A DNA stretch of 64,000 bases from Furcasterigmium furcatum (lineage: Eukaryota > Ascomycota > Sordariomycetes > Glomerellales > Plectosphaerellaceae). The notes below the pieces were generated by a model. It was given only the letters and a program-made list of their open reading frames with translations. It searched no databases and was not told where the DNA came from. The first letter of the stretch is position 1, and each line of letters begins with the position of its first letter. The translations under genes and the position numbers were made by a program. The stretch spans positions 3,631,626 through 3,695,625 of the forward strand of contig BCIA01000002.1 in NCBI GenBank assembly GCA_001599815.1. The letters are read 5' to 3'. Shown here piece after piece: positions 10,630-19,750 of this stretch.

Positions 10630-13185
10630 CTATGTAAGTCCCGGGCTATTGGAGAAGAAGTCCAACGGAGCCACGTCCATGGAGTTGGTGAACTCGAGAA
10701 CAGATTCCATCGGCCAGTCCCACACGTTCCACGACACCTGGTCCCAGCCGTCAACCAGGCGAGCCGATACGTCGTGGGTCACCATTCCTGATCCTAAAGG
10801 CTGCTGGGGGAAGGTTTTCTCCCGCAACATATCTAACACATCGGCACATTGTCCAAGCCGGTGACCGCCCGATGCCGCGGCGTCCGCCGTGAGATCTCCT
10901 AGCCGGCGGAGGGCGCGAACGCAGCGTTGGACTGTTTCATCGTCTTCTGCTTCATACGAAATGGGGCTAGTATCCACGCCGTTCGACTGGGCAGCAAGGC
11001 GGAGTTTCCAATGTGCGTAGAGAAGCGTGAGGCCGGCCTGCCAGAGCATGTGGGCGCCGCTTGGATAGAGGAGACTCAGGAGGAGGCCTTCAATGTGGGA
11101 GTCGGCGCTTTGAGGAATCGTCTGCCCTGTGTCCTGGTTGAGGGCGTAGGGATCGAGGCCAGCAGATAGGATCTTAACGAGTGTGGCGGAGGCTCGTTTG
11201 CTGGCATGTAGTGATGTCGTAGATTGCGGATCTGGACTGGTGAAGCTGAGCGCCGGCCGGTGAACTTGGATCGTTGCGATACATAGAACCACCCTGAGGA
11301 ACGACGATTCAAACGACACTTCTGCCGGCGCGATGACTCCATCGCTTGTTGTTGCTGCCTCAAGAGACGCCCCATGGGCAGCGCCAGAGCTGGACCATGG
11401 GTCGGCGGTTGCAGAGCTCGCACCGCCAGGAAGACCTCGCGCCCACATATCCAGCTCTGCCTGGAGACGGGAGATCTTTGCCACCCCTCCACGTCGTTTT
11501 GTTGTGGTGTACAGGTTTTCCAGCGCGTCGCCAAAAATGTGGGCAATCTTGAAAAGATGCAGGGCCGAGTCGACTTGTGAGCCCTCTCCAGGCAGAGGAA
11601 AGGCAACGTGAGACCGTGACAGCAAGTCATGATCGACGCTTGTGGGTAGGTCTGTATCGACGTCTTGATCGCGAATAAGACGAGGCAAGCCATGGTAGGC
11701 ACTCGAGAAGCTATTATTACGGTTAGGTGGTCAGCAACTTAGAATCTGTGTGGCCATGCGCCGGTTTGCTATAAACGTACGTATCCAAGGAGTACTGGCA
11801 CCACCACACGCGACGTCGAAGCTCTGTCTCCAGAGGGTCGAATCGGAAACGATGAGAGTGGCGATGCAAGCCCAGGCTCTGAGCGAGCCGCGTTGCGATT
11901 CCTCCCAGGTGGGAGGCCATTGTGTACCGCGCTGAGACCTGCAGATAAATTTGCATAATTTCCAAAGACTGCAGCGTCTGAAGACATGGCCGCTCGAGGA
12001 CTTTGTCGAGAATGGTGGCTGACGTGGAGTAATGGGTTTCTGAAAGACAGAGAAAATGGTAGTGATCTCTGATACACTGCCCCTGATTGCCAAGGGAGCC
12101 GAGAGCGAGGAGCCCTAGTACCTGATGCAAGACGACAATGGAATCGTCAGCCGGTGGCGTGGACTCGTCTATCAGGGATCGAAACGCTTCCATCGTTGTC
12201 GTTTTGTGAACAATGGGGTATATAGGCGTCCATCGTTCGATAGCCGCCAGGAGGACGGCTTCTGCGTCGAGGGGCAGCCGAGAGACTATGGCGCGTACCA
12301 CATCCGCATCTGATGGGTGCTGCGACGTACAGCCCCAGAGGTCGTGGAGGTGTAAATTGTATACGCAGCTCGGGAACTTGACCGAGTTCATGTTCATGCG
12401 CAACATCTGTACCTGTTGCTCGGCCTGGCTGACAAAATGAACCCCAGTTGACGATCCAGCGAACATGGCCACCCCTTGATCGTCGTTCACCAGCCGCCCC
12501 ATGTGCCCGACGATGGGCTCCGAGGTTGGCTTTCGGCCGGATGCTGCTGGCACATTGTTTTCCGGTAATGCTGTGCCTTGGCTACGCGCCGAAGAGAATG
12601 GCCGGAGCTCTGGGATTGTAGTTGAAGGGGACACGGAGCTATGTGTCTCTGACTGGGATGTCGGCGCCTGACGGCGCTGCTCGATTCCCTCGCTCTCGTA
12701 GAAACTAGGTAGCGACTGGTCAACAAGAACTGATGAGCCGAGCATCTTGCTGCAAGTGTTACCTCTTCCGCTTGCGATTCCGCTGCAACTTCGCTGATCT
12801 GACGCACAATACGCCCGCAGATACACATGGCGAGCACTTCAATATGTTAGGACTAATAACGGAGTAAAGGTCGGCAGCGGGCAGCGGACTTGCCTCGTCG
12901 CCGTCACCACGACACCTGATCTTCCGGCTAATAATCAGGTTAGCTTCACAGGGCTAAGGTGTCGCACCCTCTCGGTACTAGGTGGGTAGAGTTGGTGACC
13001 ATACCGTCTACAACGGTCACTGCGTTCAAGTCAGCGCAAGTTAATCCCAGACGCCATGCCAGGCTATGCCAGCCACTCCAGCCCATACAGGGGTAACATG
13101 ATTGAACATACCACACTTGGCCGTGGGTTGTGGGCGCCGCCGAGCCCACTGCCTCTCCGGGGCGAGGGTCTGATCTGGACTCCAT
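10630..13185 (-). CDS. Zn2Cys6 transcription factor of the biotin cluster
   Basis: Six-exon model: 13112..13185, 13005..13019, 12894..12927, 12763..12836, 11781..12704 and 10630..11710, giving 733 residues. The zinc cluster is assembled from four exons as CDRCRRRKIRC, a short linker, then CSPCVSAGVLC, which is CX2CX6CX6CX2CX6C at residues 25-52. The second exon is only 15 nt. The third intron has a GC donor (GCAAGT) with a CTAAC branch site. A basic tail (RNRKRKR) follows the cluster. The middle domain around RRRVWWCQYSLDTF joined to SSAYHGLPRLIRDQD is typical of fungal_trans regulators. Such proteins bind DNA in the nucleus; the position suggests control of the biotin genes. The fourth junction (GTAACA donor, CTAG acceptor, 58 nt) is the weakest part of the model. 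Confidence 0.85.
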
Positions 13186-14113
13186 GGCGAGCCTGAGTGC
13201 AACGCGGATTATGGGATTGACGAGACGGGATATGGAAGGCCGGGGCGGTCGGGATGGGGGGTTTTGTTGAAAGAGTGTGTAAGTTCCGAGTCATCGATTC
13301 CGGAATCGGGGCCGATCAGCATGACTGGTCCACTTGCGAACTAGACTCGGCTCCGGTCACATGGATCATGTATTGCCGGCGGGGTCCTCGGCACTAACAA
13401 CAGAATGGGCACCTGCGGAGCGGTCATGTCGACCAGCAGACTTCTGATCGAGCCACGAAAAATTGAGATGACCTCTCTCTCAACTCTCAAGAATTGGCAT
13501 GGCCTTTGTCTTGATTCGAGGAATCGAGATGATCTCTTGTTCGACTCCAAGGAATTGACATAGCCTCTGTCTTGACTCGAAGAAATCGAGATGGCCTCTT
13601 ACTCAGTTATTAGAGAGAATCCAAGGGCAACGCATCTGGACGGCAACATAGCCGGACCGGCCATGTATTCTGTGGCCTCATGGGTAGTAATAACAGTGGC
13701 AAACCTGTCCAGTAAGACAGTCCCCTACAACCATGTCACTCCAAAACATACCCCATCTCAGAGTCTGCACCCCCGGGCGCCGCCACAGGTAACTGTGGGG
13801 TGGTCGCCCGTGAATGAGGGGTGTCCGACGCTACCTATTCCGTCCCGAGTCCACCGTTATCCCGCTCCTAATCCGTGTCGCGAGTTGGTCGCGAGGAGAA
13901 TCCAGCCTCTGCTGGTCCGGGCAGACAAGATGGAGAATCCGTGCCCTCCCGACGCGTGTCAATATGCCCTCGGGACTTTCGGGCTTTCAAGCAGCTTTAT
14001 AAACCCTGTCACCTTGTGATGTGACATAAGAGAGAGTCGGTGAGAGCCACTTGAGTTGTCACTTGTCCCTTTGGCTCACCCGCATCACCAGCCTGCATTA
14101 CTAGCCCATCACC
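13186..14113. promoter_or_regulatory. Shared divergent promoter of regulator and lyase genes
   Basis: About 0.93 kb between two genes transcribed away from each other. It holds the degenerate tandem repeats annotated separately. The remaining sequence contains no credible coding frame. Confidence 0.6.
13460..13612. repeat. Degenerate ~31-bp tandem repeats, about five units
   Basis: Units begin AATTGAGATG (about 13461), GAATTGGCAT (13491), GAATCGAGAT (13521), GAATTGACAT (about 13552) and AAATCGAGAT (about 13583). Each carries a conserved GCCT or TCTT core followed by TTGACTCGA-like sequence. Alternate units resemble each other most, which suggests a ~62-bp higher-order unit. They lie between the divergent regulator and lyase genes. 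Confidence 0.75.
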
Positions 14114-15726
14114 ATGTCTTCCGCAACAGTCTTCGACTCCGTCCTCTTTGGGAACATCTTCGGCACCGAGGAGGTCCGGGAGGCCTTCTCTGAGAGGGCC
14201 TATGTCGCCCACATGATCGAGGCCGAGTGCGCCCTGGCGAAGGCGGAAGAAGCCGAGGGCATCATCCCCGCCGGCGTGGCCGCCGTGATCCGGGAGCACA
14301 GCGACGTCTCCAAGATTGACTGGAAGCTCATCGCTGCGAGGACCGAGATCGTTGGATATCCTGTGCTTCCTCTTGTGGAGCAGATGGCATCATGGTGCCC
14401 CGAAGATACAGGTGAGGGACCGTTCTCCAACGATGCAGGCCCCCAAGACATGCTGACTTGTGATAGCTGGATACATTCACTGGGGAGCAACAACCCAGGA
14501 TATTATGGACCTGGCGTCTGTTCTCCAGATGAGAAACGGTCTGGCCATCGTTGAGCGCCTCCTCAACCGTCTCGTCGTCGTCCTGCGTGACATGTCCGCC
14601 AAGTACAGGGACACGCCCATGGCCGGCCGCACTCACCTGCAGCACGCACTCCCGGTGACGTTTGGCTACAAGGCCGGCGTCTGGCTCTCCGGAGTGCAGA
14701 GACACGTCGAGCGCCTCGCCCAGATCAAGGAGCGTTGCCTCCTGGTGCAGTTCGGCGGCGCGGCGGGAACGCTGGCGTCGCTTGGAGAGAATGGCATTCG
14801 CGTCCGCAAGAGGCTCGCGACTGTCCTGGGCCTGAGAGACCCCGTCATCACCTGGCATGTGAGCAGGGACACGGTCGCCGAGATTATCAACTTCCTTGCC
14901 CTGGTTGGCGGCACACTGGGCAAGATTGCCCTTGACCTGATGTTCATGTCGTCAAACGAGCTGAACGAGGTGAGTACCTAAGAAGTGTTCGAGTCGGAAT
15001 CGCAGGAAGCTGACGGAAGCCCAGGTCGCCGAGCCATACGTTCCTCACCGCGGCGCATCTTCCACGATGCCGCAGAAGCGCAACCCCATCTCCAGCGAGG
15101 TCATCCTCGCGCAGTCCAAGATCCTCCGCGCGCAAGCAGGTCTGCTGCTCGACGGAATGATCACCGACTTCGAGCGGGCCTCGGGACCCTGGCATCTGGA
15201 ATGGGCCGCCATCCCCACGGCCTTCATCTCCGTCGTCGGCTCCCTCCACCAGGCCGACTTCGCCCTCTCCGGACTCCAGGTCAACGAGGACGCCATGCTG
15301 TCCAACCTCCGCTCCACCAAGGGCCTGATCGTCGCGGAAGCTGTCATGATGTCCCTCGCCAACTCCACAGGAAGGCAAGAGGCCCATGAGATCGTCTACC
15401 GGGCATGCGTGTCGGCCCATGAGGGCGGGAGGTCCCTGCTCGAGGCGCTTCAGGACGTGCCTATTGTGGTGAAGAATCTGGATGCGAAGGCGCTCGCCCA
15501 GCTGTGCGACCCGACCAGGTACCTGGGAACATGTCAGGCCATGGTTGATGAGCTGCTGGAGCAGGGCAAAACCCCGGCGGTCAATGGCAATGAGCATTCG
15601 AACGGCCATGCTAACGGCCATTCCAACGGTTATTCGAATGGACATGTGAACGGAGAATCAAATGGACACTCCGAGTCGAATGGTGTCACAAACGGCGTCA
15701 CAAACGGCAATGGGCTTGCGCACTGA
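14114..15726 (+). CDS. PcaB-like lyase of the fumarase/aspartase superfamily
   Basis: Three exons, 14114..14411, 14467..14969 and 15025..15726, with two 55-nt introns, giving 500 residues. Members of this superfamily cleave or close C-N and C-O bonds by beta-elimination. Three conserved regions are clear: HWGATTQDIMD, GRTHLQHALPVTFG, and the signature GASSTMPQKRNP with the mobile catalytic loop serine. The pattern is closest to bacterial-type 3-carboxy-cis,cis-muconate cycloisomerase, with adenylosuccinate lyase as the alternative. Fungi normally use an unrelated beta-propeller enzyme for that cycloisomerisation, so the true substrate is open. The last ~40 residues are an unusual Asn-Gly-His/Ser-rich tail with repeated NGHxNG units. 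Its place between the biotin regulator and BioDA suggests an accessory role in biotin metabolism, but nothing in the sequence shows which reaction. Confidence 0.88.
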
Positions 15727-16140
15727 TTTGGAAGCGTCAGAACGGGCTCCGAGAGAAACAAGCATAGATTTGATTGAGCATTTATGATTGACTGAGATCA
15801 AGACCCTGTACACCCTACCCGCAACCTCATCCGTGACTTGAGCTCCCAGCCTCCACAGAGGCCTGATGGCGATCCCGTGGCAATCTGGTTAGAGCCGGGA
15901 GCAGAGTCCATCAGGATTCTTGGAGGGGTTGAGAGGGATCATCTCCTCGGCTTGCAGCGCCTGCGGGTCTGTTGAGAGACCCCTGAAGCTGTGAGAACTC
16001 ACCATCTCACCCTGTGCGAACCCCGACTCGGGCTTTACCGAGCTACCCCAACATCCAATCCAACCCCTCTCTCAATCACTCTGTCCTTCCATCGCATCTA
16101 TTCGACATCGTTTCGGTATTCATGTTCGTGTGCCGGTGTG
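15727..16140. other. Intergenic region upstream of BioDA
   Basis: About 0.4 kb, pyrimidine-rich near the BioDA start. No other feature seen. Confidence 0.55.
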
Positions 16141-18728
16141 ATGGCGCCTCTGTCGGGTTTGCTATGGCGACATCTTCGGGTCTACCAGATCTATGGCGCG
16201 AACACGGACGTCGGCAAGACCATCTTCGCAACAATCCTCGGCAATGCGGCCAGCAGGCTCTACAAACATGAGTCTACCGCATATCTGAAGCCCGTCTCGA
16301 CTGGCCCAGAGAGCGAGGCTGATAGCTGGTGTACGTCTGGAATCGCTTCACTCCCTCCCCTTCTTGGCCTTTGTCGATGCCGCTCGTGCTGACGTCTACT
16401 CAAGATGTACTCCCTCGGTGGCTGCTTTCTGATCATGCTTTGTGGCACGGGACTTACTTAGGGCGATCTCGGATGAGAATAGCCATATCCAGAGCTTCGC
16501 TCCTTCAATAGCGTCCAAGACGTTGGTCCAGTACGGATTGCCATGCAGCCCGCACACCGCGGCTATCGCATCTGGCCAGGACATTCCGTCGGATGACTCC
16601 CTCCGCGCCGCAATTCACAAGTATGCCTCGGCCCGAGCCGGCCTGGGGCCGGGTTGGCTGTTCATCGAGACTGCCGGCGGCGTTCACTCCCCAGGGCCAA
16701 CGGGGACCTCCCAGGCCGACCTGTACGCTCCGTTGCGGACTCCAATCGTCCTGGTCGGCGACTCCAAGCTTGGAGGCATCTCTCAGACCATTGCCGCTTA
16801 TGAGTCTCTCAAGCTGCGAGGTCTGGACGTCGAATCCGTGCTGCTGTTCCGAAACCCGACGTACGAAAACCACTCGTACCTGCGGGACTACTTTGACGAG
16901 CACGCAGGGATTCCCGTCGAGACAGTTTCCGCGCCGCCCGATCGAGATGTCGATAGCCACTCAGACAAGGATGCAATGGCCAAGTACTACAGCCAGGAGA
17001 GCTCCGGTGAGGTCATCCGTGGTGTCCTAAACTCGCTGGACCGGCGCGGGAAGGACCGCATCTCCCGGCTCGAGAACATGGGCCGGGACGCCAGCAAGAG
17101 CATCTGGTATCCGTTCACGCAGCAAAAGCTCCTGACCCCAGAATCCATCTCGGCCATCGACTCCGCCAACGGAGACCACTTCCAGGTTCTCAAAGCCTCT
17201 TCCGCCAAGGAAGAGCCGCTCCTCGTCCCCGCCTTCGACGGCTCGGCCTCCTGGTGGACGCAGGGCCTCGGACACGGCAATCCCCGCCTCACCCTCGCCG
17301 CCGCCTACGCCGCGGGCCGCTACGGCCATGTCATGTTTGCCGAAGCCATCCATGACCCCGCGCTACGTCTCGCCCAGACCCTGCTGCAGGGCATGGGCAA
17401 CCCGCGGCTCACCCGGGTCTTCTACACCGACAACGGGAGCACCGGGTGCGAGGTGGCCGTCAAGATGGCCCTTCGCGCGGCGAGAAAGCGGTACGGCTGG
17501 GCCGCGAGCGAGAAGATTGACATCCTCGGGCTCAAGGGGAGCTACCACGGTGACACCATCGGCACCATGGACTGCTCTGAGCCGAGTGTTTTCAACGAGC
17601 AGGTGGAGTGGTACCAGGGCAAGGGATACTGGTTCGACTACCCTACCGTTTGGTGTCGGGAGGGCCGATGGGTCGTCGAGGTACCTGACTCGCTGAAAGC
17701 CGACCTGGGCCCCGATGCGCAGTTCGAAGCGCTGGATGGGGTGTTCGATCTGGAGGCAAGGACTCAGACGGAGACCTACCAGGGCTACAAGAAGTATTTC
17801 CGGGGTGTGCTTGAAAAGCTTGTCACCCAGGGCGGTCGCCGATTCGGTGCCTTGATGCTTGAGCCTGTCATCCTCGGCGCCGGTGGGATGCTCATGGTGT
17901 AAGTTCTGTCTCCGAGCTTCATGCAGCTGCCCTTCTAATCACGAATATAGGGATCCTTTGTACCAAAGGGCGCTGGTCGAGGTGGTTCGGGAGTCCCCCC
18001 ATCTCTTCGGCACACCGGTTGAACCAGTTCCATCCCCAGAGGCTGACCCCCACGCCTGGACCGGTCTGCCCGTGGTATTCGACGAGGTTTTCACAGGACT
18101 TTATCGCCTGGGCCGGTTTTCCGCGAGCTCGTTCCTCGAAACGCACCCCGACATCTCCATCCACGCGAAGCTTCTCACCGGCGGACTCGTTCCGCTATGC
18201 ACCACGCTCGCGTCTGAATCCGTATTCAACTCCTTCGCGGGCGAGAGCAAGGCCGATGCGCTGTTGCATGGACACAGTTACACGGCTCATGCGGTGGGCT
18301 GCCAGGTCGCCCTCGAGTCCCTGCAGCAGATGCAGGGGATGGAGGAAAAGGGAGCCTGGGACTGGGCCAAGGCGAAGGTTAGCCACGGATCCAAGGCTAG
18401 CCCAGTACCTTCGAGCAGTAAGCAAGGTCTTGTCTGGTCCATGTGGTCTGACGACTTTGTCGAACGCGTCTCGAGGCAGACGGACCAGATCCTGGGCGTG
18501 TGGGCTCTCGGGAGTGTACTCTCCATCAGTGTACGCGGTGACGACGGAGTGAGCTACAGCAGCAAAGCGGCTGCGAGGCTCCAGGCCCGCTTGAGGGAGG
18601 GAGCCGGCTCATGGAGTGTCCATACCCGCGTCCTGGGCAACGTGCTGTATGTCATGGCGAGCCAGAGGACGAGTGCGGACTCCGTCGGTGAGCTGCAGGA
18701 CTTGCTGCTGGCGCTCATAGATGCCTAG
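16141..18728 (+). CDS. bioDA: Bifunctional dethiobiotin synthetase / DAPA aminotransferase
   Basis: Three exons, 16141..16328, 16483..17898 and 17951..18728, giving 793 residues. The N-terminal BioD part (about residues 1-215) has the ATP-binding loop GANTDVGKT, then KPVSTGP and FIETAGGVHSPGP, and makes dethiobiotin from DAPA, CO2 and ATP. The C-terminal BioA part has the family motifs IWYPFTQQ, DNGSTGCEVAVK, GSYHGDTIGTMDC and VVFDEVFTGLYRLG. The PLP lysine lies in HAKLLTGG, followed by HGHSYTAHAVGC; this part aminates KAPA to DAPA using S-adenosylmethionine. This D-A fusion is known from filamentous fungi and plants. The leader before the P-loop (MAPLSGLLWRHLRV) lacks acidic residues and could be a short mitochondrial presequence. 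The first intron is long (154 nt). I placed its end so that EADSC-HIQSFAP matches family spacing. Confidence 0.95.
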
Positions 18729-19750
18729 GTGCTAGAAAAGACATTTTGAGGTTCAGTTCGATTAGTCAGTCGCAGCCGATGATGAACGAAGTGACTGGAC
18801 TAGAAAAGGTCGCGATGTTTTCTTGGTGGAGGACTCCGGAAGTAGGACTCTGGCGGATTGCCGCATCCGGTTAGCGGCCGCTCCCGGTTATAGGGCTGAG
18901 GTAATCCACTGTTAACAGGCAACTGCCGCCGCGAGAGTCCCCTAGGCCCCGCCCCGCCCCCTTCCATGTTCCCCTTCCGGCAGCGAGTTTCCACTTTGGT
19001 CGGGACTCATCCTTGACTCTGACCTTGACACCTCCAACTTGTTGAAGGCGACTCATCCTTATCATCCTCTTTCATCCATCATCACCTGCAGCGCGAATCT
19101 TCTCTTATCGTTTGTTACCCCTCCGAGACTTGGCACGATCTGGAGAGCTGCGTCGGCCCGCCGAGAAGCAATCGGCGACCGGTTCACGCTCGATCCTCCG
19201 AATCGCCACCTCGTCTTCCGCCTCGGCCTCGCCAGCTCGCTCAGTGCCGGCATCTCCTTCACCACCTGGCTCGCGCGTCGTACGACCGACACACTGCATC
19301 TGATTGCACCTTCGAGGCCACCCACCAGGCCATCGGGCGTCTCACAGCCTGCCCGCGGCACCCAACCAAGCAACGCCGAGCGGGCAATGCCATGACCTCG
19401 GACTCCCCCGCGATTGGCCGCAAGCGCAGTGCGACAACCCCCAAAGCCAGGCTTCGCCCGATCCTTGTGCTGCCTAGCCCGTTCTCCGCCTGCATATCGG
19501 GTCAGCATCTCATCGTCGGCGAGGTGATTCATCTTATCCTTGTTTTTCGTCACTGATGGGCCTTTCCATCGTTCATCGAAGCGGCCCCGGATCGTTCATT
19601 CACTTTCTGCACGGCTCGGCGGAGGACTCGAGCTGAAATCCGCCCCGAAGCCGCTCAGCTCCGGCAAGCCTGACGTTGCAGTGAGCCCCAATCTTAAAGC
19701 CCGACCATCAGATAAGCCGGCGACACCGGCCCAACAAGGCATCCGCCAGC
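18729..19750. other. Intergenic region between the biotin cluster and the TPR gene
   Basis: About 1 kb downstream of BioDA and upstream of the TPR gene. It includes a C-rich run near 18950 and several short open frames that look like 5' leader. No feature is supported. Confidence 0.5.

Noticed and set aside
12750..12762. 13-nt intron in the regulator gene that would restore the frame
   Set aside because: Far too short to splice; a 58-nt intron from the same donor to the CTAG at 12705 gives the same frame.
16462..16482. Alternative acceptor in the first BioDA intron adding seven residues
   Set aside because: In frame, but it breaks the family spacing between the EAD and HIQSFAP parts; the acceptor at 16482 fits exactly.
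4395..18728. Secondary-metabolite cluster
   Set aside because: A regulator and transporter next to enzymes suggested this, but there is no PKS, NRPS or terpene core and the enzymes are plainly biotin biosynthesis.
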